Positions 52,341 through 62,209 are shown, counted from the first letter of the stretch. The stretch: DNA of 64,000 bases from an uncultured Aquimarina sp. (GCA_947489685.1 CANLEM010000001.1:248001-312000); one strand, 5' to 3'. The notes: generated by a model from the letters alone, not told the origin. Translations and numbers: made by a program.

Positions 52341-54422
52341 ATGAAAACACACATTTTCTTTACGGCACTAATGCTTACCTTATGTAGTCACCTAACGGCA
52401 CAAGAAGATCCTTATCTGTGGCTAGAAGAAGTAGATAGTCCCAAAGCGCTGGAGTTTGTTGAAAATCAAAATAAAATCACTTTTGATAAATTAAGTAAAG
52501 TAGCGGCATATGATGATATGTATAAGACAAGTTTAGATATTTTTAATGCTACCGATAGAATTGCAAATCCAAGTGTGTATGGCGAGTTTGTATATAATTT
52601 TTGGAAGGATCAAGAGCATGTTAGGGGGATTTGGAGACGAAGTCCTAAAGCTGCCTATCTAGAGGGGAACCCAAAGTGGGAAACACTATTGGACATGGAT
52701 GAAATGTCTAAAAAAGATGATGTTAAATGGGTGTATAAAGGAGCAAATGGTTTGTACCCAGATTATAATCGGTTTATAGTTAATCTTTCAAAAGGTGGTG
52801 GTGATGCTACGATTAAAAAAGAATTTGATGTGACTACCAAGAAGTTTATCGAAAATGGATTTCATATTCCGGAGTCTAAAGGAAACGCGAGTTATATAGA
52901 CGAGAACACTCTAATTGTATCCTCAAACTTTGGTAAAAATACCATGACCTCTAGCGGGTATCCAAAACAAGTAAAATTATGGAAAAGAGGTACGCCGATT
53001 GAAGAGGCGCAGTTAATATTTGATGGTGATACTACAGATGTTGCTGCAGGAGGATATGCGATAAGAGATGGTTCAGAAAATTATACGATAATCATGCGCT
53101 CTATCACATTTTATGAATACGATACTTTTGTTTGGAAAGATAATCAATCGATCAAACTGGACTTGCCCAAAGGCTCCTATATTTCTGCCATACTACATAA
53201 TCAGTTGATTTTGGATTTAAAATCGGACTGGACAATTAATGGTACAACTTATAAACAAGGGTCGGTTATTAGTTTAAATTTTACTGATCTTTTAGAAAAT
53301 AAGAAAACAGCACAATTGATAGTTAAACCCGATGAGTTTTCGAGTGTGTCGGGGATGTATACTACAAAAAATAAGTTGGTAATTAATTTTTTGAACAATG
53401 TTAATGGTGAGCTTTATGTGTATTCGTATACCAATGGAAAGTGGGAAAAAAATAAAATAAATGCTCCTGCTCATGGTACAATTTCAGTAGTTGATCTTGA
53501 TGAGTTTTCTGATGAGTATTTTTTTAGCTTCAGAAATTTCTTAACACCAACAACCTTATTTGTGGCTAATGCGGCGGATGGTAGTTTTGCACCTGTAAAA
53601 TCATTAAAAGCCTATTTTGATGGCAGTAAGTACGAAGTAAAGCAGATTAAAGTGCCGTCAAAAGACGGAACACTAATTCCTTATTTTGTAGTCTATGCCA
53701 AGAACATGAAATATGATGGTACCAACCCAACATTATTGTATGCCTATGGAGGGTTTGAGGTTTCGTCAAAACCATTTTATTCGGCATCATTTGGCACATC
53801 ATGGTTAGAAAAAGGCGGTGTTTTGGTACTGGCTAATATTCGTGGTGGGGGAGAGTATGGCCCTAAATGGCATCAAGCGGGTTTAAAAGAAAAAAGACAA
53901 AATGTATATGATGATTTTCATGCCGTTGCCGAAGACCTTATTTCAAAAAAAATAACCGCTCCAAAACATTTGGGGATAATGGGGGGTAGTAATGGTGGTT
54001 TATTGGTCGGAGTTGCCTTTACACAAAGACCTGATTTGTATAATGCTGTGGTTTGTCAAGTACCGTTATTAGATATGAAACGCTACAACAAACTGCTTGC
54101 CGGAGCAAGTTGGATGGGAGAATACGGAAATCCAGATATCCCAGAGGAGTGGGAATACATTAAAGCCTACTCGCCATACCATAACCTTAAAAAAGGAGTG
54201 ACATATCCTGAAGTTTTCTTCTATACATCCACACGAGATGATCGCGTTCATCCGGGACATGCAAGAAAAATGGTAGCCAAAATGATAGATATGGGGTATC
54301 CTATTTATTATTATGAAAACGTAGAAGGCGGTCATGCAGGTTCTTCGACCAATGAGCAATCGGCTAGATCTAGTGCAATGACATTTTCTTATTTATTAAT
54401 GAAATTGAAATTGGCTAACTAG
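52341..54422 (+). CDS. Prolyl oligopeptidase family (S9) serine peptidase
   Basis: The 693-residue protein has a signal peptide (about 1-20), a seven-bladed beta-propeller region, and a C-terminal alpha/beta-hydrolase domain with nucleophile S550 (GGSNGG), acid in RDDRVHP (D633 or D634) and H665 (EGGHAG). It is exported to the periplasm and should cleave after proline in short peptides. Length and motifs are typical for prolyl endopeptidase. Confidence 0.92.
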   Translation: MKTHIFFTALMLTLCSHLTAQEDPYLWLEEVDSPKALEFVENQNKITFDKLSKVAAYDDMYKTSLDIFNATDRIANPSVYGEFVYNFWKDQEHVRGIWRRSPKAAYLEGNPKWETLLDMDEMSKKDDVKWVYKGANGLYPDYNRFIVNLSKGGGDATIKKEFDVTTKKFIENGFHIPESKGNASYIDENTLIVSSNFGKNTMTSSGYPKQVKLWKRGTPIEEAQLIFDGDTTDVAAGGYAIRDGSENYTIIMRSITFYEYDTFVWKDNQSIKLDLPKGSYISAILHNQLILDLKSDWTINGTTYKQGSVISLNFTDLLENKKTAQLIVKPDEFSSVSGMYTTKNKLVINFLNNVNGELYVYSYTNGKWEKNKINAPAHGTISVVDLDEFSDEYFFSFRNFLTPTTLFVANAADGSFAPVKSLKAYFDGSKYEVKQIKVPSKDGTLIPYFVVYAKNMKYDGTNPTLLYAYGGFEVSSKPFYSASFGTSWLEKGGVLVLANIRGGGEYGPKWHQAGLKEKRQNVYDDFHAVAEDLISKKITAPKHLGIMGGSNGGLLVGVAFTQRPDLYNAVVCQVPLLDMKRYNKLLAGASWMGEYGNPDIPEEWEYIKAYSPYHNLKKGVTYPEVFFYTSTRDDRVHPGHARKMVAKMIDMGYPIYYYENVEGGHAGSSTNEQSARSSAMTFSYLLMKLKLAN

Positions 54423-54449
54423 TTTGGTTGATGTAAAAACTGTGATCCT

Positions 54450-55076
54450 ATGCTGCGGTATATCCTTTTAATTTTGATGATACCATCGGTGTTTTTATCA
54501 TCATCCTATGGTCAATCCACCAAATATTTTGATGAAAACAATGTGCCGATTAAAAAATCTAAGTTTAAGAAGAAAATAGAGTACGAAGCTTACTTTTCGA
54601 TCCAAGGGGATTCTGCCCATCACAAGAGGCTTATCCCAAGGTCGGTAACGAATAATATAGAGAATAAGGAGGTCTTGTTGGATTTGTTAGAAAAAGCAAT
54701 TGGCAAAAGTATTAACAGAAATGTACCTACAGTAATTATATATTATCCAGGATTAGATAGATATAATGCACCAGATAATAATAGAAAATGGTTAGCCTAC
54801 AGACATCAAGAATTAGTAACTAAGTTGAATAAAATAGGAAATACAAAACCTATATACATCTATAAAGATTATGATGGGTTACAAAAATATAAGGGTATCA
54901 TGACTTGGTACAAAGACCCATATCAAGTAATAGAACAAAAGTTTTTTAAGCATCACTATCCAGATGGTAGTTTTGTGGTGATAGGTAAAGATGGAACCTA
55001 CATTAGCTATAAAGGTGAGTATGCTATTGAACAAGTAGTGGATGCAGCCAAAGAACTATATGAAAAAAACAGATAG
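54450..55076 (+). CDS. Exported protein of unknown function
   Basis: The 208-residue protein has a signal peptide (about 1-22, LSSSYGQ) and a thioredoxin-like feel in the C-terminal half (FVVIGKDGTYISYKGEYAIEQVV), but without a CxxC. It lies between the S9 peptidase and kptA; the start is 28 bases after the former. Confidence 0.65.
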   Translation: MLRYILLILMIPSVFLSSSYGQSTKYFDENNVPIKKSKFKKKIEYEAYFSIQGDSAHHKRLIPRSVTNNIENKEVLLDLLEKAIGKSINRNVPTVIIYYPGLDRYNAPDNNRKWLAYRHQELVTKLNKIGNTKPIYIYKDYDGLQKYKGIMTWYKDPYQVIEQKFFKHHYPDGSFVVIGKDGTYISYKGEYAIEQVVDAAKELYEKNR

Positions 55077-55087
55077 ATACTAATAAA

Positions 55088-55627
55088 ATGAACAAGCCCC
55101 AGACCGAGATTAGTAAACTCATAAGCTATTGGTTACGCCATAATCCAAAAGATGCCGATATTGTATTGGATGCATACGGGTGGGCTAATATTGATGATAT
55201 TTTGGCCGCTTTAAGAACCAGAGATATTCAATTAAGTAAAACCGATCTAGTCGAGTTAAGCCAGCGTTTTGCCAAAGTGAGATGGAAAATAGATCTGGAG
55301 TCCAACAAAATAAAATCAACCCATGGGCATTCTATTCAAGTACTTCAAGAAGTAACGCCAAAAACACCACCAAAGATACTGTATCATGGTACAGGGATTA
55401 AAAATATGGATAGTATTGCCAAAGATGGCCTTAAATCAATGCAACGACAATACGTACACCTTGCCGAGACCATAGCAATGGCTACTGAAATAGGAAGCAG
55501 GCATGGTAAGCCCGCGATCATCAAAATTGATACTACACAACTACTTCATGAAGGATGGCACTTTTATAAAACCGAAGAAGACGTATGGTTAACAAAAAAT
55601 ATTCCGGCCAAATATCTTGATTTTTAG
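55088..55627 (+). CDS. kptA: RNA 2'-phosphotransferase KptA/Tpt1
   Basis: The 179-residue protein opens ISKLISYWLRHNPKDADIVLD with GWANIDDIL and has the Tpt1 signatures ILYHGT, RQYVHLA and the late WLTKNIP. It removes an RNA 2'-phosphate using NAD+, forming ADP-ribose 1''-2'' cyclic phosphate. All expected blocks (R-H-R-type residues including R20, H21, HGT) are present. In bacteria the physiological RNA substrate is uncertain. Confidence 0.92.
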   Translation: MNKPQTEISKLISYWLRHNPKDADIVLDAYGWANIDDILAALRTRDIQLSKTDLVELSQRFAKVRWKIDLESNKIKSTHGHSIQVLQEVTPKTPPKILYHGTGIKNMDSIAKDGLKSMQRQYVHLAETIAMATEIGSRHGKPAIIKIDTTQLLHEGWHFYKTEEDVWLTKNIPAKYLDF

Positions 55628-55724
55628 GAAACGCAATCTTACTTTTTATACTGATCCTACTTGGTTGGTATGTAATCGATTAGGATATGGAATTAATAGC
55701 CCGGTAAATCCATCTTAAAACAAA

Positions 55725-55754
55725 AAAGCCTCAACTTGAATAAGTTAAGGCTTT
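55725..55754 (-). terminator. Terminator of the tRNA-Asn gene
   Basis: AAAGCCTCAACTT and AAGTTAAGGCTTT pair with one mismatch, 7 bases beyond the tRNA 3' end, with a T-rich minus-strand tail. Confidence 0.8.
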
Positions 55755-55760
55755 GTTTTG

Positions 55761-55834
55761 CTCCCCCTCTTGGGCTCGAACCAAGGACCCTTTGATTAAC
55801 AGTCAAATGCTCTAACCAACTGAGCTAAGGAGGA
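55761..55834 (-). tRNA. tRNA-Asn (anticodon GTT)
   Basis: The 74-base minus-strand sequence folds as a tRNA: acceptor TCCTCCT with AGGGGGA (one G-U), D-arm AGCTCAGTTGGTTAGAGC, anticodon loop CTGTTAA with GTT, and T-arm GGTTCGAGCCC. The discriminator is G and CCA is not encoded. Confidence 0.95.
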
Positions 55835-55929
55835 AAATGGTTTTGCAAATATAGAGTGTTTTTCTCTTTTTGCGAGTGCAAATATATATTATTTTTTAGT
55901 TCTCAAAAAGATTTTTTCACTTTTTTATT

Positions 55930-57249
55930 CTATTTAAAAATTGCGCGGTAGATATCATTACCATTTGCAAATAGCAATAATGAGATAAGGATAATAAAAC
56001 CAACAAGTTGCGCGTACTCCATAAATTTATCGTTTGGTTTTCTTCCGGCGATAATTTCATATAATAAAAACATCACATGCCCACCATCTAATGCTGGAAT
56101 GGGTAAAATATTCATAAATGCCAAAATAATCGATATAAAGGCTGTAGTGCCCCAAAATGCTCTCCAGTTCCAGGCATCTGGAAAAAGATTACCTATGGCT
56201 CCAAAACCACCAACCTGGCTAGCTCCTTTTTTGGTAAATACATATTTAAACTGTGCGATGTAGTCGTGCAATGTCCAATATCCAAAATCAAAACCTTTTA
56301 CAATACTTTCTCCAAAAGAGTATGCTCTATTCTGAAATTTATAATCTGATTTAGGGTATACACCAATAATTCCTTCTTCGTCTGGTGTAACTTCAATAGT
56401 ATTTTTAATACCATCTCTTAGATACGCTATCTGCAAAGCCGATTGGGTAGTGTCTGCATTTTTAAGGATGTTAAAATCACTCCAATAGCGCACTTCTTTA
56501 CCATTAAGACTAATAATTTTATCGCCTTTTTGAAGTCCGGAAAGATCCGCCGGAGTTCCTTTTACAATACTGTCCAAAATAGGAGCTGTAATAGGTGTAA
56601 ATGGTCTTAGGGTGCCCGATTCGAACATTGTAGTTCCTATGTCCTCGGGTATTTGTATGGTTTCTTTTTGCCCATTTTGATGCAAAACACTAATATCGTT
56701 TACATCACGCATAAACAAATAATGATTGATTTGCGTAACATCTTCTAGATCTTTACCATTTACCTGCATTACTCTATCCCCATCTTCAAAACCTAATTCT
56801 TTAAAAGATTCTGCAACGGCAAACCCTTTTGGTAAATCTTCAAAACCAACATGATTGGTTCCCCAGGTATATATCATGGCCATGTAAATCAAAAATCCAA
56901 GAATGATGTTTACAGTTACACCACCAAGCATAATAATTAAACGTTGCCAGGCTGGTTTTGACCTAAACTCCCATGGTTGTGGTGGCCCTGCCATTTGCTC
57001 CTTGTCCATGCTCTCGTCGATCATTCCCGAAATTTTTACATATCCTCCAAGCGGTAACCATCCGATACCATAAACTGTTTCTCCGATCTTTTTCTTGAAA
57101 AGCGAAAACTTCACATCAAAAAAGAGATAGAATTTCTCTACACGGGTTTTAAATAATTTGGCAGGTATAAAATGTCCTAATTCGTGTAAAACGATTAGAA
57201 ATGATAAACTCAATAGTAGCTGTATAGCTTTTACAAAAAATGGACTCAT
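55930..57249 (-). CDS. rseP: RIP metalloprotease RseP (site-2 protease)
   Basis: The 439-residue integral membrane protease has the zinc site HELGH (H22-H26, E23), two PDZ domains in the middle (about 130-290, FEDGDRVMQVNG and LQKGDKIISLNG) and the second active-site motif LDGG in NILPIPALDGGH. It cleaves membrane-embedded anti-sigma factors or signal-peptide remnants. Length and topology are typical. Confidence 0.95.
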   Translation of the reverse strand: MSPFFVKAIQLLLSLSFLIVLHELGHFIPAKLFKTRVEKFYLFFDVKFSLFKKKIGETVYGIGWLPLGGYVKISGMIDESMDKEQMAGPPQPWEFRSKPAWQRLIIMLGGVTVNIILGFLIYMAMIYTWGTNHVGFEDLPKGFAVAESFKELGFEDGDRVMQVNGKDLEDVTQINHYLFMRDVNDISVLHQNGQKETIQIPEDIGTTMFESGTLRPFTPITAPILDSIVKGTPADLSGLQKGDKIISLNGKEVRYWSDFNILKNADTTQSALQIAYLRDGIKNTIEVTPDEEGIIGVYPKSDYKFQNRAYSFGESIVKGFDFGYWTLHDYIAQFKYVFTKKGASQVGGFGAIGNLFPDAWNWRAFWGTTAFISIILAFMNILPIPALDGGHVMFLLYEIIAGRKPNDKFMEYAQLVGFIILISLLLFANGNDIYRAIFK

Positions 57250-57259
57250 AGGTCGTATT

Positions 57260-57267
57260 CAAAATTA
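57260..57267 (-). promoter_or_regulatory. -7 element of rseP
   Basis: On the minus strand this reads TAATTTTG, an exact TAnnTTTG match 10 bases before the rseP ATG, so the 5' leader would be very short. Confidence 0.45.
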
Positions 57268-57378
57268 AATCACGCAAAAGTAACCTTTTAGAAGGGTTTT
57301 AAAAAAAATCAACACCTTATATCACCAGATTTAGTATTTTTTTAATGAAAACAGAGTTTTTATAAGCCATAAACCTCG

Positions 57379-57386
57379 TAATTTTG
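57379..57386 (+). promoter_or_regulatory. -7 element of the SCO gene
   Basis: TAATTTTG matches TAnnTTTG exactly, 18 bases before the ATG at 57405. A TTG at 57384 that could be read as a start lies inside it. Confidence 0.6.
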
Positions 57387-57404
57387 CGGGCAGAAAAGTT
57401 GAGG

Positions 57405-58079
57405 ATGTTACAGTTTTTTTCAAAATATAAGTTTTTTGCGGTAGTGCTCTTTGTGTTATCGGCAATTATTGTTTCTATTATATATACCATTTTAAAACCA
57501 AACAAGAGATTACCAGTGTACGCTCCAGAAATGGTGAATACAGAATTAGTGGATAGTACTGTGCAATATATCCGTAAATACCACAAGGTTGCCGAGTTTA
57601 AACTCATCAATCAAAATGGTCAAATAATTACTCAAAATCATTATAAGGATAAGATCTACGTAGCGGATTTTTTCTTTACCACTTGCCAGACGATTTGCCC
57701 AATTATGACGGGGCATATGAAAGAAATTCAAGATCGAATTAAAAATGACGATCAGGTATTATTGTTATCACATAGTGTGACACCAAAAATAGATAGTGTT
57801 GCTCGATTAAAAAAATACGCTATCGATAAAGGGGTAGATGATGCAAAATGGAATTTGGTTACTGGCGATAAAAAACAAATTTATGATTTGGCACGTAAAT
57901 CTTACCTGGCAGCAAAATCAGACGGTGATGGCGGTCCTTATGATATGGTACATACCGAAAACTTTGTGTTGGTAGATACAAAAAAACGTATTCGTGGATT
58001 TTATGATGGCACCAATCCAGAGGCTATAGATCAATTGTTGGAGGATATTGAAATTTTGAAGCAGGAAAATGAGCAGTAA
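57405..58079 (+). CDS. SCO family copper-binding protein
   Basis: The 224-residue protein, from ATG 57405, has an N-terminal membrane anchor (about 10-30) and a thioredoxin fold with the copper motif C94-x3-C98 (TCQTICP) and a later histidine in MVHTENFVLVD. SCO proteins deliver copper to cytochrome oxidase CuA or act as thiol redox factors. The upstream TTG start was rejected because it overlaps the promoter. FeoA begins about 100 bases later, but with its own promoter. Confidence 0.88.
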   Translation: MLQFFSKYKFFAVVLFVLSAIIVSIIYTILKPNKRLPVYAPEMVNTELVDSTVQYIRKYHKVAEFKLINQNGQIITQNHYKDKIYVADFFFTTCQTICPIMTGHMKEIQDRIKNDDQVLLLSHSVTPKIDSVARLKKYAIDKGVDDAKWNLVTGDKKQIYDLARKSYLAAKSDGDGGPYDMVHTENFVLVDTKKRIRGFYDGTNPEAIDQLLEDIEILKQENEQ

Positions 58080-58147
58080 TATATGCTAGATGGTGCATAA
58101 CTGGAGTTTTTAGAAAAATTTAGCTTTCGGAATACATTTTTTTGCCC

Positions 58148-58155
58148 TATTTTTG
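58148..58155 (+). promoter_or_regulatory. -7 element of the feo operon
   Basis: TATTTTTG is an exact TAnnTTTG box. It sits three bases before TTG 58158, which makes that codon an unlikely start for feoA. Confidence 0.6.
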
Positions 58156-58184
58156 CCTTGTTTAAAATTAATCTAAATAAATTC

Positions 58185-58412
58185 TTGAAGACTACAATTG
58201 CTACTCTCAAAATAGGTCAAAGAGCTTTAATAAAAGAAATTACTTCTGATATCATTCCGCTAAAGCTGTTAGAGATGGGTTGCCTACCGGGTAACGAGGT
58301 GCAATTGTTGCAAATGGCTCCGTTTGAATGCCCAATTTATCTTAATATAAATGGCAGTCATCTTGCGATCCGTAAAGAAATTGCAGCTCAGATAGAAGTT
58401 CAAATTATTTAA
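58185..58412 (+). CDS. feoA: FeoA family protein
   Basis: The 75-residue protein (start chosen at TTG 58185) has the SH3-like FeoA fold pattern: TLKIGQRALIKEI, LLEMGCLPGNEVQLLQ, and SHLAIRKEIAAQIEV. No ATG precedes the homologous region, and the upstream TTG at 58158 falls at the transcription start, so 58185 gives the usual length. FeoA binds FeoB and supports ferrous iron uptake. It is followed 15 bases later by feoB. Confidence 0.85.
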   Translation: MKTTIATLKIGQRALIKEITSDIIPLKLLEMGCLPGNEVQLLQMAPFECPIYLNINGSHLAIRKEIAAQIEVQII

Positions 58413-58427
58413 TAGCAGTTTCTTTTT

Positions 58428-60524
58428 ATGGCAAAGCAAATTAAAGTTTCACTTATAGGAAACCCTAATACGGGAAAAACCTCTGTTTTTAATTTGCTCA
58501 CTGGGCTTAACCAACAAGTAGGTAATTACCCTGGGATCACTGTAGAAAAAAAAGAAGGAGTTTGTAAACTATCCCGCGGTGTAAAAGCACATATCCTGGA
58601 TTTACCGGGTACCTATAGTCTTAATGCATCTTCTCTAGATGAAAATGTAGTTATCGAGTTGTTGCTTAATAAAAAAGATAAAGATTATCCAGATGTTGCC
58701 GTAGTGGTAAGCGATGTAGAAAACCTAAAAAGAAACCTATTACTGTATACGCAAATCAAGGATTTAGAAATCCCAACGATTTTGGTGATCAATATGGCAG
58801 ACCGTATGAACCGCAGGGGGATTACACTTGATATTCCGTTACTCGAAAAAGAACTCAATACCAAAATCGCATTAGTGAGTGCCAGAAAAAAAGAAGGAAT
58901 TGATGAGCTTAAAAAATTAATCGAATCGTATGCAATGTTATCCAAAAAACCTTGTGTTAATGCGTTGTCGTTTGCTCCGGATTACTTCGATAGATTACAA
59001 AAAGCATTTCCTAATCAATCATTGTATAAACTTTGGTTGGTGATTACACAGGATGTGAATTTTAGAAAATTAGACAAACAAACCGCAGCTATTGCTCCAG
59101 ATTTTAAAATTAAATCCGAAAGCGAGCTAAAACGATTACAACAAAAAGAAACGATAAAAAGATATCAGTTTATTAATGGCGTTCTCAAAAACGGACTGGT
59201 TGTAGACGAAAAAGCTGCTACAGGGATGCGAGAAAGACTGGATCGAGTGCTTACGCACAAATTCTGGGGCTATTTTATATTTTTTGCGATACTATTATTG
59301 ATCTTTCAAGCCATTTATGATTGGTCATCGTACCCTATGGATCTTATTGATGAAGGTTTTGCCTGGCTTAGCGAATTTGCCAAATCGACTTTACCTGCAG
59401 GACCATTTGTAGATTTAATTACCGAAGGGATTATACCTGGATTAGGAGGCATTGTTATTTTTATACCACAGATTGCCTTTTTATTTCTCTTTATATCTAT
59501 TCTCGAAGAAAGTGGCTATATGAGCCGAGTCGTATTTTTGATGGATAGAGTAATGCGTAAATTTGGTTTAAGTGGTAAAAGTGTGGTGCCATTGGTATCA
59601 GGAACCGCTTGTGCTATCCCGGCAGTAATGGCTACTCGTAATATCGAGAACTGGAAAGAACGATTAATTACCATCCTGGTAGTGCCGTTTACAACATGTT
59701 CGGCAAGACTACCCGTATACCTAATTATTATAGCATTGGTAATTCCTGATGAAAAAATAGGTTGGATCTTCGGTTATCAAAGTCTTACCCTTATGTTTTT
59801 GTATTTTCTTGGTTTTGCCGCTGCAGTAGGTTCGGCCTGGGTACTTAACAAAATACTGAAAATCAAAAGTAAATCATATTTCGTAATCGAAATGCCTGGT
59901 TATAAAGTGCCATTGTTTAAAAATGTAGCCATTAATGTAATCGAAAAAACAAAAGCTTTTGTTTTTGGGGCAGGAAAAATAATATTAGCGATATCAATTA
60001 TCCTATGGGTCCTGGCAAGTTTTGGCCCTGGCGATGATTTTAATAATGCCGAAGAGATTATAGCATCGACTCACGCGGATTTGTCTCAAGAAGAACAAGA
60101 AAATGAAATTGCTTCGTATAAACTAGAGCATTCTTTTATCGGCTATGCCGGAAAAGCAATAGAACCAATCGTTGCTCCTTTGGGATATGATTGGAAAATC
60201 GGAATAGGAATTATTAGTTCTTTTGCTGCCAGAGAAGTGTTTGTAGGTACGCTAGCGACTATTTATAGCGTAGGTAGTGATGAAGAAGAAACCATAAAAA
60301 ATAGGATGGCTGCAGAGGTAAATGCAAAAACTGGCGGACCATTATTTGATTTGGCAAGTGGTATTTCTCTATTGCTATTTTATGCTTTTGCAATGCAATG
60401 TATGAGTACACTGGCTATTGTAAAACGAGAAACCAATGGTTGGAAATGGCCAATGGCTCAATTGATATTTATGAGCGTATTGGCATATGGTATATCATTA
60501 ATTGCTTATCAAATTTTAAAATAA
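58428..60524 (+). CDS. feoB: Ferrous iron transporter FeoB
   Basis: The 698-residue protein has an N-terminal G domain (G1 GNPNTGKT at 11-18, G3 DLPGTYSL, G4 NMAD) and a GDI-like helical part. Two Gate domains and a FeoB_C region follow, with segments such as VIFIPQIAFLFLFISIL and the conserved CAIPAVMATR and FTTCSARLPVY. It moves Fe2+ across the inner membrane in a GTP-dependent way. It forms an operon with feoA and the small Cys-rich membrane protein. Confidence 0.96.
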   Translation: MAKQIKVSLIGNPNTGKTSVFNLLTGLNQQVGNYPGITVEKKEGVCKLSRGVKAHILDLPGTYSLNASSLDENVVIELLLNKKDKDYPDVAVVVSDVENLKRNLLLYTQIKDLEIPTILVINMADRMNRRGITLDIPLLEKELNTKIALVSARKKEGIDELKKLIESYAMLSKKPCVNALSFAPDYFDRLQKAFPNQSLYKLWLVITQDVNFRKLDKQTAAIAPDFKIKSESELKRLQQKETIKRYQFINGVLKNGLVVDEKAATGMRERLDRVLTHKFWGYFIFFAILLLIFQAIYDWSSYPMDLIDEGFAWLSEFAKSTLPAGPFVDLITEGIIPGLGGIVIFIPQIAFLFLFISILEESGYMSRVVFLMDRVMRKFGLSGKSVVPLVSGTACAIPAVMATRNIENWKERLITILVVPFTTCSARLPVYLIIIALVIPDEKIGWIFGYQSLTLMFLYFLGFAAAVGSAWVLNKILKIKSKSYFVIEMPGYKVPLFKNVAINVIEKTKAFVFGAGKIILAISIILWVLASFGPGDDFNNAEEIIASTHADLSQEEQENEIASYKLEHSFIGYAGKAIEPIVAPLGYDWKIGIGIISSFAAREVFVGTLATIYSVGSDEEETIKNRMAAEVNAKTGGPLFDLASGISLLLFYAFAMQCMSTLAIVKRETNGWKWPMAQLIFMSVLAYGISLIAYQILK

Positions 60525-60563
60525 ATACGTTAGGTTTTCGTATTTTTATACGACAAAGTAGAT

Positions 60564-60716
60564 ATGAATATTCTGATACAAAATATACTGGTAATTCTTG
60601 TTGTGGCAGTTGCTCTAGGGTTTTTAATTAAAAAATTTGTCTGGAAACCTTCAATAACAATTGGCAAAAAGAAATCTTCGGATTCTTGCGGAGATAATGG
60701 TTGTGGATGCCATTAA
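60564..60716 (+). CDS. FeoB-associated Cys-rich membrane protein
   Basis: The 50-residue protein has one membrane helix (about 5-22, QNILVILVVAVALGFLIKK), a basic middle and the C-terminal cluster SCGDNGCGCH with three cysteines. This matches the small FeoB-associated Cys-rich membrane protein family, and it lies 39 bases after feoB. It may bind iron near the FeoB pore. Its stop overlaps the stop of the convergent EamA gene. Confidence 0.88.
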   Translation: MNILIQNILVILVVAVALGFLIKKFVWKPSITIGKKKSSDSCGDNGCGCH

Positions 60717-61645
60717 TTTTTAATTCCTTTTTTTTGAAACCATCGTAGGGGTCCACTACTAATTAAATATACACCAAAGAAAATAAGTACACAGCATAAC
60801 AATTTTATCAAATTGATATCACCTTTGTATTGGCTGTTTACTACCAAATAAGAAACCAGAGCTACTAGTATCATAGCTACAGCAGGTTGTACGTATATAT
60901 AACTACTAGAAACCGTAGGTTTTACATATTGTAATGCAAACATGTTTAGTAAATAAGCCAAAAAGGTTGGGCCTACAACCACATAAAATAAAGAAATCCA
61001 ATTCGAAGTTTCAAAAGAACTAAAGTCGGTATGGATTAGTTTTTCGACGCAAAAAGGAAACATACTTATAAAACCAAATAGAAATGTCCAAACGATTACA
61101 GTTATCGGTTTGTATTTAGACATTAATGGTTTTACGATTACCAAATAAAACGCAAACGCCAAGGCATTAATAGCGATAAAAATGTTACCGGTAAGAGATC
61201 CGGTACCCACACCAGAATTTCCCAAATAAATTAAAAGTACGGCTCCTAGACCCCCAATAGTAACGCCAAGAATTCGTTGAGTGGTTAAGGCTTCTTTTAA
61301 CAAAAAATAACTTATAATTACCGTAAAGATAGGCATGGATGTAATAATAATAGCGGCATCTACAGGAGAGGTGAGGCTAAGACCGTTCATCGAGAAAAAT
61401 TGATTGGTAGCTACTCCCAAAAAACCGCATAAAGCAAGCCTGGGTATATCTTTTCGGTCTACTTTTTCTTTAATAAAAAACTTAAGTATCAAGAATAAAA
61501 GACCCGCACCACTAATTCTTAGAAACACCAAAGCAGAAGCTTCGATTTTGTGTGGCATTAATCCTTTGGCAATAAGATAATTTGCTCCATAAATCATGTT
61601 AACGCTTAATAAAGCGATATGGGCTTTGGCCTTATTAGAGATCAT
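60713..61645 (-). CDS. EamA family drug/metabolite transporter
   Basis: The 310-residue integral membrane protein shows ten predicted segments in two EamA repeats (for example SVNMIYGANYLIAKGL, and TVSSSYIYVQPAVAMILVAL). It belongs to the DMT superfamily of exporters; substrate is not predictable. Its stop overlaps that of the Feo-associated gene on the other strand. Confidence 0.9.
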   Translation of the reverse strand: MISNKAKAHIALLSVNMIYGANYLIAKGLMPHKIEASALVFLRISGAGLLFLILKFFIKEKVDRKDIPRLALCGFLGVATNQFFSMNGLSLTSPVDAAIIITSMPIFTVIISYFLLKEALTTQRILGVTIGGLGAVLLIYLGNSGVGTGSLTGNIFIAINALAFAFYLVIVKPLMSKYKPITVIVWTFLFGFISMFPFCVEKLIHTDFSSFETSNWISLFYVVVGPTFLAYLLNMFALQYVKPTVSSSYIYVQPAVAMILVALVSYLVVNSQYKGDINLIKLLCCVLIFFGVYLISSGPLRWFQKKGIKN

Positions 61646-61693
61646 AAGGCAACAAATGCTAGAAAAATTGAATGTGTGCTTTGATTCATGGGT

Positions 61694-62110
61694 TTATTTA
61701 ACGACCAATTCTAAATAATATTCCTTTGGATCAATCCGAGTTTCGGATGTGGGATAGGGACTAATGTTGTATCCAAACACCGTCTTTTTGTCAAGAACCA
61801 ACAATTCTTCCATTTGATTTGGATTGATATTTTTAGGCCCAAAAACAAGCTCTTTTTTTGCTGTCAATGAGTTAGATTCATAAATTTCTATACTTGCTTT
61901 TACCTCTCCTGCCCAAATACAAGTTGCATCAGAAGGACATCTAGAATCCTCATAAACTTTTATGAGTTTGATACTTTTGGTATCAAATTCTATCGAATTC
62001 CCAACCTTTAGTTTGCCAATGATCTTTGGGGTATCTCCTTTTAAGGTTTCTTGTGCGTGTAAACCGATAACAGAGGTGATAAATAGAAAGAATATGATGA
62101 CTTTTTTCAT
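61694..62110 (-). CDS. Exported protein with DSRCPSDATCIWAGE motif
   Basis: The 138-residue protein has a signal peptide (about 1-20, GLHAQ) and a small beta-rich domain with EDSRCPSDATCIWAGEVKA (about 54-72), a motif I recall from conserved periplasmic proteins of Bacteroidota and others; function unknown. The cysteine pair may form a disulfide. Confidence 0.75.
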   Translation of the reverse strand: MKKVIIFFLFITSVIGLHAQETLKGDTPKIIGKLKVGNSIEFDTKSIKLIKVYEDSRCPSDATCIWAGEVKASIEIYESNSLTAKKELVFGPKNINPNQMEELLVLDKKTVFGYNISPYPTSETRIDPKEYYLELVVK

Positions 62111-62209
62111 GATTCATATAATGATGACGTTAAAGATATATAAATCCTATCTAAATAGTCGAGATTATGTTCAATTTACTGATTTTTCGCTCTATATTTA
62201 TCGTTCACT

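Noticed and set aside
57384..57404. TTG start of the SCO gene
   Set aside because: It overlaps the TAATTTTG -7 element; ATG 57405 starts the membrane anchor directly.
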